From Drosophila pseudoobscura (taxonomy: Eukaryota; Arthropoda; Insecta; Diptera; Drosophilidae): a stretch of DNA of 64,000 nucleotides. Every line of letters begins with the position of its first letter. Positions within the stretch are counted from its first letter, which is position 1. Below are positions 46,620-54,825 of the stretch, one piece after another. Below the pieces are notes generated by a model. It was not told the origin of the DNA, made no database searches, and saw only the letters and a program-made list of their open reading frames with translations. Where the stretch lies: contig NC_046683.1 of assembly GCF_009870125.1 (NCBI RefSeq), positions 32,454,129 through 32,518,128 of the forward strand, written 5' to 3'. The translations under genes were made by a program, and so were the position numbers.

Positions 46620-49600
46620 TTAGTCATCAGTCCCTGATGACAATGCGTCCTCGTTTTCTACATAAAAGCTCCATAGTTTCATGTTATCATTGCTTGTGGT
46701 CGTGTTGCTTGGTCCTTCGACGTCTGCTGCCTTCCGAACATTATAGCGTCCGCCTCGTTTCACGTTGGTTATTTCGTATGGCCCTAAGAATTCGCTGGCC
46801 ATCTTTCTTCCGGTTACAAATTGTGTTCTACGTATGGCTACGAGATCTCCGACCTTGTATCCGTATTCGCATTTCCGCTTTTTATCGAACTGTTCCTTGT
46901 ATCTGTCCTGGGCCTGCTGAATATTTTCTTTTGCCTCTTGTCGCATCTTTTGCCTCTCGTCTTCAAAATTATCAACCATCTCTTTTTCTAATGACTTCGG
47001 TATTGCCAGCAAGTCCGTGCCTTGCACCACTTTGTATACGAGACCAGCTTTCAACTTAAAGTTGTCATATGGTTTACTTTTCAAAATTTCGGAAACTGCT
47101 TTGATCATCGTATCCTCCTGCTGGGCTTTCTTAATTCTTGCTGTGACTTCCGAAGATACCATCATGACATCAATAGGGTACCTACTCAGGCAATCCACAT
47201 GCTTCAGCCGTTCTCCTGGTCTGTGTTCCACTTCAAAGTCGTAGTCCTGCAAGTACAGGACCCATTGGGCTACCTCCCGCGGAACGTCCTTCTTGCTTAA
47301 CGTTTGCTTGAAAGCGGCGCAATCCGTTACGAGCTTAAAGTTGGTTCCAAGTATGTACTGACGAAATTTTTTGCACGCTAGGAAAATTGCTTTGGCTTCC
47401 TGTATATAGCTATGCTGTCGTGCTTCAGACTCCGAGGTTTTCTTACTCCAGAATAAGATCGGATGCAATTGTCCTTCGTGCCATTGTAACAACGCCGCTG
47501 CAAACCCGTCCTTTGACGCATCAGTGTGTATCTCGGTTTTTGCATTCCTGCGATAAAGTTTCAAGACCGGCTCTTTCACCAATGCTTCCTTTAATGTAGC
47601 GAACGCCTGCTGCTCCTCCAGACTCATTTTAAATGGAACATCTTTTCGCAGCAGATTGGTCAGTGGTTTGGCGATTAGCGAATAGTTTCTTATGAATTTA
47701 CGGAAAAACCCAGTTAATCCTAAAAACGACTGCACAGCCTTTATGTTTTTCGGCATCGGGAACTTGCTGACGGCTTTGGTTTTCTCCAATCCAGGCCTAA
47801 TTTCACCTCCTCCAACTTGGTGGCCCAAAAATGTAATGGTCGACTGCAGAAATCGGCACTTCTTCCACTTCATCTTCAGCCCGTATTCAGCTGCAACATC
47901 AAAAACCTTCTTCAGCTTTCCCAGGCATTCGTCGGCGGTTTCAGCGTGTTTAACGATATCGTCCATGTACAGGTCAAGAATGTTTTCATTTATAAGGTTT
48001 TGAAATACAAAACTTATAAAACGGATGAAAACTGCTGGCGAATTGCAAAAACCGAAAGGCGCACGGTTGAACTCAAAGAGGCCTTCCTTCGTTATAAACG
48101 CCGTATATTTTTTGCTGCTTTCTTCCACAGGAACGTGGAAAAACCCATTTTCTAAGTCCATGATGGTGAACACCTTAGCATTTTCCAGTTTTTCCAGCAC
48201 CTCTTCAACGATTGGAACGGGAAAGCAATCTTTCAAGACCATCTTGTTCAACTGACGATAGTCCACGCAGACCCGGCTGCTCCCATCCTTTTTCTTGACA
48301 ATTACAGTCCGACTGGCGAAATTTGATGATGAGCGTCGTATTATCCCAGCGTTGGCCCATTCATCGATCTGCTGCTTGACAACGTCGGCTTCGCTGATGG
48401 CCACTCGACTTGGCGAATGTCGAAACGGCGCTATTTTCTCGTCCGGTACGATCTTCAGCATGATCGGGCACACTGCAGTCTGCTTCTTTTCAGTAAAGTC
48501 CTGAATCATTGATTGGACGGCATCTCTGAACTGCGACGGAATGTTTATGTCAGTATTTTCTTCGACCACGTTGTAAATACTTATCTGTTTGATGTCCTCA
48601 GTTTCCTCCCCCGGCAGCGGAGAAAACTTATATCCTCCTTGCGTTGATGTCATTGTGAACTTGGATATAAAGTCGTGTCCAAGCAACAATTCGCATCCGA
48701 CGGCATGATCGGCCACCACAAGGAATTTGTGTGCCAGTCGCATTCCGTCGATCTCCACTTCTGCCGTAAACTGCCCAGCGGAGCGTGTGATGTTGTTTCC
48801 AAGTCCCCTCAAAGTTGACGAACTGGCTTGCAGATGGATACCACTCATTTTGCCGATCACTGACATCTTTAATAGGGAAACATCTGCACCGGTGTCTATG
48901 AGCCCCTTGACTTGCACGTCGTTAATTTTAAGAGACTTCAGGCGTTTTTCCTCGTATGCAACGTTTACGGCAGCAGCACTCGGGCAATCCTTAGACATGT
49001 GTCCAGTCTGATTGCAGTGGAAACACTTTAATGCAGCTCGGCAATCCTTGCGTAGATGCGTAGATCCACAATTGTAGCAGTGTTGCTTCCTTTCATATTT
49101 AGTAAAATTGGACTTCTTTCCGAACGGCTGTGAGTCTTTTTGTTTCGGGGCAAAACCCCCATCAACCGCGAGCGTTCTTTCGTAGATTTCGTACTTCTCT
49201 CGCAGCTGCTTGTATGAGCTGCATCCATACAAGGTGTACTTATAATCCGTTTTTAACTTCAGTCCGTCGACAATGTATCGAATCACCGACTCCGTGTCTG
49301 TTGTCCCACGTGCAGCAATGCGTTTCATCTGTAGTATATATTCGTGAAAACTTTCGCCGGCAATCTTCATTCGCATAGACAATTGATTGTGAATTTGCGC
49401 ACTGCATAAACGCTCACACTCAAACTCCTGTAGAAGTTGATGACGCAATTGGCCGTACTCATACACTGCTGTGGACTCGAGAAAAAGAGCGGCTGTACCT
49501 GTCATTTTTGCTCGGGCTTGCACGTATTTTTGTTTGTCATTTAGTCCGTATGCTTCAGCGTTTAGCTCGAAGTTAATAAACCACTGCTGTACCGATATAT

Positions 49601-50054
49601 TTTCTCCGTTGAATTCCGGAATAATTTTGGCAAAATTTTCCACTACCAGCTTTGCATCATTTTTCTTGTCTATTTCATCTGCATTTATTTTCATCGAGAG
49701 CAGTTGAACCAGCTGTTGGAGCGTCTGTGTGTTTTCTTCTAGGAGTGTTGACCTCATCGCTTCCTCGTTCGCGCTTTGCTGGCGATTGATCCTGTTTTCT
49801 TCTGCTCCACTTGGGTCTTCGTTTTTCTGCATATTCCCGGCTGGTGGTCCACTTGTATTTTCCATTATAATTCTACTGCGCAATACTCTTGTGGGCAGCC
49901 GGCTTGAAACAACCCCTTTTTCTCGGTTCTTCTTTTCACCCACTCGCTGTCTCGCTTCCTCTGCTTGCGGCTTCTGAGAGTCAAATGCGCCGTTTTTTTG
50001 CACCGAATTTTTTCTTTTCCGTCTCGCTTCGTCTGCTGCCGGCTTCTGAGACAT
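46620..50054 (-). CDS. Element G Gag-Pol polyprotein with in-frame integrase deletion
   Basis: 1144 codons from ATG 50054 (MSQKPAADEA); a later ATG at 49866 (MENTSGPPAG) may be the ancestral start. An imperfect N-terminal repeat is visible (SQKPAADEARR, SQKPQAEEARQR). Gag has two CCHC knuckles (CYNCGSTHLRKDC, CFHCNQTGHMSKDC). Protease: LIDTGADVSLL. RT: RAPFGFCNSP and catalytic YMDDI. RNase H: IHTDASKDGFAAALLQ and CLSRYP. After LEKEMVDN the frame jumps straight to FEDERQKMRQ, so the integrase zinc domain and DDE core are missing, while the C-terminal GPY motif (FLGPYEI) remains. Gag, protease and RT could still be made. Gag and Pol share one frame. Confidence 0.92.
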   Translation of the reverse strand: MSQKPAADEARRKRKNSVQKNGAFDSQKPQAEEARQRVGEKKNREKGVVSSRLPTRVLRSRIIMENTSGPPAGNMQKNEDPSGAEENRINRQQSANEEAMRSTLLEENTQTLQQLVQLLSMKINADEIDKKNDAKLVVENFAKIIPEFNGENISVQQWFINFELNAEAYGLNDKQKYVQARAKMTGTAALFLESTAVYEYGQLRHQLLQEFECERLCSAQIHNQLSMRMKIAGESFHEYILQMKRIAARGTTDTESVIRYIVDGLKLKTDYKYTLYGCSSYKQLREKYEIYERTLAVDGGFAPKQKDSQPFGKKSNFTKYERKQHCYNCGSTHLRKDCRAALKCFHCNQTGHMSKDCPSAAAVNVAYEEKRLKSLKINDVQVKGLIDTGADVSLLKMSVIGKMSGIHLQASSSTLRGLGNNITRSAGQFTAEVEIDGMRLAHKFLVVADHAVGCELLLGHDFISKFTMTSTQGGYKFSPLPGEETEDIKQISIYNVVEENTDINIPSQFRDAVQSMIQDFTEKKQTAVCPIMLKIVPDEKIAPFRHSPSRVAISEADVVKQQIDEWANAGIIRRSSSNFASRTVIVKKKDGSSRVCVDYRQLNKMVLKDCFPVPIVEEVLEKLENAKVFTIMDLENGFFHVPVEESSKKYTAFITKEGLFEFNRAPFGFCNSPAVFIRFISFVFQNLINENILDLYMDDIVKHAETADECLGKLKKVFDVAAEYGLKMKWKKCRFLQSTITFLGHQVGGGEIRPGLEKTKAVSKFPMPKNIKAVQSFLGLTGFFRKFIRNYSLIAKPLTNLLRKDVPFKMSLEEQQAFATLKEALVKEPVLKLYRRNAKTEIHTDASKDGFAAALLQWHEGQLHPILFWSKKTSESEARQHSYIQEAKAIFLACKKFRQYILGTNFKLVTDCAAFKQTLSKKDVPREVAQWVLYLQDYDFEVEHRPGERLKHVDCLSRYPIDVMMVSSEVTARIKKAQQEDTMIKAVSEILKSKPYDNFKLKAGLVYKVVQGTDLLAIPKSLEKEMVDNFEDERQKMRQEAKENIQQAQDRYKEQFDKKRKCEYGYKVGDLVAIRRTQFVTGRKMASEFLGPYEITNVKRGGRYNVRKAADVEGPSNTTTSNDNMKLWSFYVENEDALSSGTDD

Positions 50055-50100
50055 GAGACACACAATTTTTGATTTTTTTCCACTTTACACAGGCAGTACG

Positions 50101-50118
50101 CGACCGGTTGAGCCCCCA
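50101..50118 (-). other. Element G candidate primer-binding site
   Basis: On the - strand TGGGGGCTCAACCGGTCG, two bases inside the 5' LTR. The first nine bases match the tRNA-Pro type site; the rest does not match it well, so the tRNA is uncertain. Confidence 0.5.
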
Positions 50119-50120
50119 AA

Positions 50121-50441
50121 TGTAAGATATTATTTAAAGTATTGTTTATTCGTATTATTATCGCGATGGCCTGGTATGTGTGCTTACAAAAGTTCTTAAT
50201 ATTACGGCTTATTTCTGCTGATTTTCTGCTGCTGCTTGAGTCGCGTCCGTATGCTGCTGTTCTCTCCTTTTCACTGCTTCGCTCTGTTCCTCTTCTTCTC
50301 TGTCTGCTGTTACTACTGCTGTTGCTACTGCTGTTGCTGCTGCTGTTACTGCTCATCAGCTGTTCCTCTGCTGCTGTTATTACTGCTGTTGCTGCTCCCC
50401 GCTGCCCCTTCAATAGGCCAGCTGGCCCACTCCTTCTTACA
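50121..50441 (-). repeat. Element G 5' LTR
   Basis: 321 bp, nearly identical to 46285-46605, followed by TATA and the rest of S LTR 3. Confidence 0.93.
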
Positions 50442-50892
50442 TATATATATATTTGCATAGAAAAATACCTCCGAGTTCGTACAGCTTCACTAAAGCAATG
50501 ATCCATCTAGAAGTTTTATCACTAGCATTAGCCCTTGCGATCGGAACTTTACCTTCCACAACCAACGGGGAAATCATACGATGCTAAGCCAAGCTTACAC
50601 ATAGCTCCCACGACTAACGGAGAAATCGTACGATGCTAAGCAAAGCTTACACATAGCTTCCACGACTAACGGAGAAATCGTACGATTTCTAGTGAAGCTT
50701 TAAAACATAACTCCCACAGAACCACGCTGCTTCTCTCAATTAGATCTTAAGCTCTTCAGTGAAAGCTTTAACTACTTCTCTCTTATAATCAATCTCTTAT
50801 CTTGTTTTAAAAAAGAAGAGTTAATGTTGAACGCGAGGGCAATACTTCCCAAACTGTTCGCTGGAGTTTTAGAGTCACAACTGGCCACTACA
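50442..50892 (-). repeat. Family S LTR 3, second part
   Basis: U3 end of the LTR broken at 46284, with the three 52-bp palindromic repeats. It ends GGCCACTACA directly against R pol sequence. Confidence 0.93.
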
Positions 50893-52508
50893 AATTGGGG
50901 GTGGCTAGGATTGGAGCAGATGTTAAGCAGGATTTGAGTTTATTGAAAGCTTCTTCAGCTGATGCGTTCCACTTAAGTGGTTGATGTTTTTTTAGTAGTT
51001 CCGTTAAGGTGTAGCTGACGGTGGCATAGTTATCGACAAAGCGTCTGTACCATCCAGCAAGTCCTAGAAATCTCCTTATCTGTTTCACCGTTTTTGGGAT
51101 CGGGAACTCCATTATGGATTTTATTTTCCCCGGATCTGTCTTTAACTGACCATAACCTATTATGAACCCCAGATATTTAATCTCCCGTATACAAAAGATT
51201 GACTTGGCTATATTAATCGTGAGATTTGCCTTACGCAAATGCATCGCTACCTCTTGTAACAGCACCAAGTGTGAATCAAAGTCATCTGAGAGCACCAGTA
51301 AATCGTCCAAATAGACAAAAACCCGATTCCTGAGGTGTGCAGGTATCACCTGATCCATAAGACGGCACAACGTCTGAGCGGCATTAGTTAAGCCAAACGG
51401 CATTACCTTATACTGGTAAAGCGGCCTATTGGGAATGGTAAAAGCTGTATAGTGCCGAGACTTTTCTTCCAAAGGAATCTGCCAGTATGCGTGTTTCATG
51501 TCAAGTCCCGTTATGTATTTGGCTGGTGGTAATCTACTAAGAATGCCATCAATATGTGGTAAAGGGTAGGCATCTTTGCGAGTGTTCTTATTAATTTCTC
51601 GAGAATCTAAACATAATCGATTTTTCTTTCTTAACTAAAACGCAATTGCTACTCCAGGAGCTATTCGATTCCTCGATCACGTCTAATGCCAGCATTTTCT
51701 CCACTTCGTCAAACATTAACTTTTCCTTCGCGGGTGAAATCGGCCAATGGCGTTGTTTGACTGGTCTATCGGGTACCATTTCGATCGTGTGTTGGATAGC
51801 TTTCGTACGTCCTAATCCTTCCCTTTCAAACGAAGGAAACGAATGGATCACGGATTCTTGTCTAACCTTTTTTAGATCGTGTACTGGCGGGGATTCCGAA
51901 GCCCTGGTTTCATTTCCTACGTCTAATTCTTGTACCACAGATCTATCCGTTAAAACTCTTGCTACAAGACCGAATTCTATCCAGAAATCAATCCCTAAAT
52001 ACACATTTTGTTTCAAGGCGGGTATTATGAAAAATTCTATCTCCTTAGTATGATCGCGAAAAGTTATGGGAACTGTAATTTTCGCTACTACTTTACAAGA
52101 TTCATTATTGGCCGTTCGAATATTTCCGGAGCATTTCTTTGCCTTGGCGTGTTGCGCGAACGACTTAGCGGCTTCACTTCCCAGACAGCTTATCGTCGCC
52201 CCAGAATCTAGCAAGGCCATGAAGTTTTGTCCTTCTATGCTTAGTTCTATAAATAATCTGTTATCGGAGCTCAAAAGGACCGACGAGACAAGTCTTTTTC
52301 GCACCTTCTTTACCTTGGTCCAGAATTGCCTTAATCGTATGGTCGAACGTTTTGGTTGATACTTTAATTCTAGCTTATCTGAACGGGAACTTTCACCATC
52401 TATATCTATCTCCTCCGTCTGGGTTTGTGCCTCTACAAGGGACCTATTAGATCGAATTTTTGGACAATCCGGGCTGGAGGTGTTTTCTTGGAAAGTTTGC
52501 TCTTTCAT
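50893..52508 (-). pseudogene. pol: Family R Pol, copy B, 5' half (protease and RT, frameshifted)
   Basis: Starts at ATG 52508, overlapping the gag stop as ATGA. Protease site LLDSGATISCLG is intact. A 12-bp in-frame deletion removes four residues near 51870 (HDLKKVRQES against HDLSKDQKVRLES in copy A). A 5-bp deletion near 51626 shifts the frame after CVLVKK. The RT frame then resumes (GLDMKHAYWQIP, LYQYKVMPFG, VFVYLDDLLVLSDDF) with Gln at the position of the copy-A stop. The sequence ends at 50893, where the S tandem begins. Confidence 0.92.
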
Positions 52509-54082
52509 TCTGTCATCATTGCCGGATGCGTCAGAATGGTGTTGATTTGCGCATCCCGCTTGCGGTTTTCCGATGGGTTACATTTTTCGCACTTTGGCTT
52601 AAAAGTATTTTTCGCCCCGCAGCCATAACAGAAGACTCGGCGTTCTGCTACGCAATCTTCAAACCGATGACCTGTTTTGTCGCAATTCCAGCAAACAAAC
52701 CGCTTGCGGCGTAGCTCGGAGATACTCTCTTCTTCGAGTTCTTCTTCCTCACTCTGAATTTCTGATACGTGAGGTCTAGTTACCCTGTTTCTCTGTAGAA
52801 AGTTGCCAGCATCTTTACAGAAGTGTTCATGCTTTTTAACTTCCTCCCTCAACTCACTTCTATTCTGTATTTTTAAATGCAAAAGCTCATATCGCAGAGC
52901 ACTTTTCGCATTCCGCTTAAGAATATCGATCAGCTTGAGTTCGCTTATCTCGTGTGAAAGTCGTGCCACTAACTTCTCAATGGCTGACTGAAAATCTTCG
53001 AAGGATTCGTTGTCCTTCTGTTGACGTTTCCGTATCATTTCCCAAAGGTCAAAATCATCTTTCTGATCGTCGAATCTTTGCCTAAACGCTGTAAAGAACG
53101 ATGGCCAGGAGTATTGGTGGTTTCTTCGATGAAAATCCCAGAACCAATCGCTGGCTTTACCTGTGAAAAGCAGATGCAGATTGTCGCAAAGTAACTGGTC
53201 ATCATTCTCCAGAGTCTGTCCTGTAAGAGCACGAACGCGATATAGAAATTCTTCTACGTGCATTGCGTCTCGAGAACCATCAAATTTAAGACGCCAGCTT
53301 AGTAGGATATTTGCCGCTTTTGCCGGTGCTACATTTCCGGCTGTTTGACTACTCCTAGGAGTTCTTCCTTGGGAATCGCCTCTAACCATGTAACTATCAT
53401 TGTCTACCTCTCGTCTAAAATTACTGTGTGACTCTGAGGGACCTCCGTTACCCGTAGCAGCCGCTGCGGCTAAATTCATATTGGAAAACTGGGCCTGTAT
53501 AGTTTGTTCGATGGAAGTTTTTATGAACGAACTAAGGTTTTCCATCATAGATTTCTCCTGGTTTTGCATGACCGAATGGATGTAATTCGTAAGGTTTTCA
53601 GGTTGAGCGTTACTAAGTGACCTATTTCCGTTGCTACTAACCGACTGTCGACTCTCGGATAAATATTGATCTAAACTAGCTTGATACCTTGTTTGCATTC
53701 CTCGTTTAGGGGTTGCTCCTCGCCCTCGACCTCGGCTGTTTGTTCTCCCTTTTCTACGTAATAAGGTTGGATCTAGTTGTACCGTCCCATTGTCTTCGTT
53801 TCCCCGAACATTAGGTGGTATGGAGCCAGAGCTTAGGTGTAATTCTGCTGCTAGAGTATTATTTTCGTAACGCAGTCTACCAGGTTCGCATTCCGCCTTG
53901 CACACTGGACACGACTTTTCGCTTTTCAAATGTTCGCATACGCACGTATTATGAAATCGGTGGTGACAAGGCGTGGTAGCTATTAACTGATCTTGCCGCA
54001 AATTTCCCTGGCAAATAATGCAAAACGAGTCTGGATTGATCAATGCCGAAGCTAAATTTTCATTACTTCGGCGGACCGCCAT
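52505..54082 (-). CDS. gag: Family R Gag with N-terminal RING-H2 finger, copy B
   Basis: 525 codons from ATG 54082, fully open and the better copy. RING-H2 at residues 21-61 with all eight ligands (C21, C24, C39, H41, H44, C47, C58, C61). Then a basic Arg/Gly-rich stretch (RRKGRTNSRGRGRG), a Ser/Gln/Asn linker, the capsid region, a CCHC knuckle from residue 464 and a C-x2-C-x9-C-x2-C cluster from residue 485. A RING-H2 fold usually means E3 ubiquitin-ligase activity; whether this one recruits an E2 is unknown. The related family S Gag lacks it, so gain in R (or loss in S) is likely. Confidence 0.93.
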   Translation of the reverse strand: MAVRRSNENLASALINPDSFCIICQGNLRQDQLIATTPCHHRFHNTCVCEHLKSEKSCPVCKAECEPGRLRYENNTLAAELHLSSGSIPPNVRGNEDNGTVQLDPTLLRRKGRTNSRGRGRGATPKRGMQTRYQASLDQYLSESRQSVSSNGNRSLSNAQPENLTNYIHSVMQNQEKSMMENLSSFIKTSIEQTIQAQFSNMNLAAAAATGNGGPSESHSNFRREVDNDSYMVRGDSQGRTPRSSQTAGNVAPAKAANILLSWRLKFDGSRDAMHVEEFLYRVRALTGQTLENDDQLLCDNLHLLFTGKASDWFWDFHRRNHQYSWPSFFTAFRQRFDDQKDDFDLWEMIRKRQQKDNESFEDFQSAIEKLVARLSHEISELKLIDILKRNAKSALRYELLHLKIQNRSELREEVKKHEHFCKDAGNFLQRNRVTRPHVSEIQSEEEELEEESISELRRKRFVCWNCDKTGHRFEDCVAERRVFCYGCGAKNTFKPKCEKCNPSENRKRDAQINTILTHPAMMTE

Positions 54083-54803
54083 GATTTGTATGAATTTCTT
54101 AATAAAAAAAATAATTATGAAAATAAAATTATGAAACTAATATGCAAATATGAGTTAACGAATATGAAATTTACTTAATATGTTCGCCCTCTCCAGGCAT
54201 GATCTAGGTGGTCTACCACTAACTGTACGTTTCGATTTGAATAGTTGAGTAATTAAGTTGTGTATGTTGGCCAGTTCTATTACCAGTTTTGAAGGTATAA
54301 GTCCGGATAATGGACAGTCTCTACTTATCATAAGTAGAAGATCGTGATTCCTAAAATATGCGACTTTTTCCTAACCCAACTAGAATTTGATAAAGGAATC
54401 TCTACAGCCAAGCTCAAGATAATTTAATGAATATAACTTTGAGTCGGGGTATCCGTCTTTTGAATAACTCCCGCAGTTCCCTAAATCAACATCTTTAGCT
54501 ATCTCGTTGGTGGAGTCCTATATCGTGATATCAGTATATTGTAACTACCTATATAAGCTAGTCCATCCGGAGGAAGAGACAACAGATTAAACACAGGTCG
54601 ACTTTTCCAACCATGAAAAATAGTCGTAGGTTCCGTATGCAACAGCTGTCGTACTCCCACCCGAAGAGATCTATCAGTATAGTATTACCAGAGAATTATT
54701 GTTTTGGATGGAATATAGAGCTATGGTGGAGCCTAGCCCCAGAATGACATGCCTCTGGTACTAAAGTTAAGTACCAACTTTACGAGAGATCATGTCCCTT
54801 CGG
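54083..54803 (-). other. Family R 5' leader, copy B
   Basis: Leader between primer site and gag, nearly identical to 29905-30641 but lacking the long T/A homopolymer and some neighbouring bases. No gene seen. Confidence 0.7.
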
Positions 54804-54821
54804 GCCCCACGTTGGGCGCCA
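54804..54821 (-). other. Family R primer-binding site (tRNA-Lys), copy B
   Basis: TGGCGCCCAACGTGGGGC on the - strand, four bases from the LTR start at 54826. Confidence 0.93.
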
Positions 54822-54825
54822 ATTA

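Larger units (their letters stand above)
46285..50441 (-). mobile_element. Element G: Ty3/gypsy LTR retrotransposon lacking the integrase core
   Basis: 321-bp LTRs at 46285-46605 and 50121-50441 (TGTAAG to CTTACA) differ at one position that I can see (GAAGT against AAAGT near 46301 and 50137). TATA flanks both ends inside the TA tract of S LTR 3. One long ORF runs on the - strand. The total of 4157 bp is short because integrase is mostly deleted. The clade is uncertain; it is not errantivirus-like, as there is no env and Gag has zinc knuckles. Confidence 0.93.
34109..50892 (-). mobile_element. Family S tandem: LTR, deleted internal, LTR, deleted internal, LTR, inside R internal B
   Basis: Starts TGTAATGTGC at 34109 and ends GGCCACTACA at 50892. 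R pol sequence lies on both sides and joins in register, so this is an insertion into R pol; flanking GATT and AATT (- strand) may be the 4-bp duplication with one change. Three S LTRs start at 34109, 39257 and 44406, a period of about 5149 bp, and separate two internals carrying the same large gag-to-integrase deletion. A deleted element was therefore amplified in place, probably by exchange between LTRs. Element G interrupts the third LTR. Confidence 0.92.

Noticed and set aside
46400..47059. Leu/Cys-rich and Ser-rich ORFs over the element G LTR
   Set aside because: Produced by the CTG/TTG trinucleotide stretch and the reverse of the Gag-Pol ORF.
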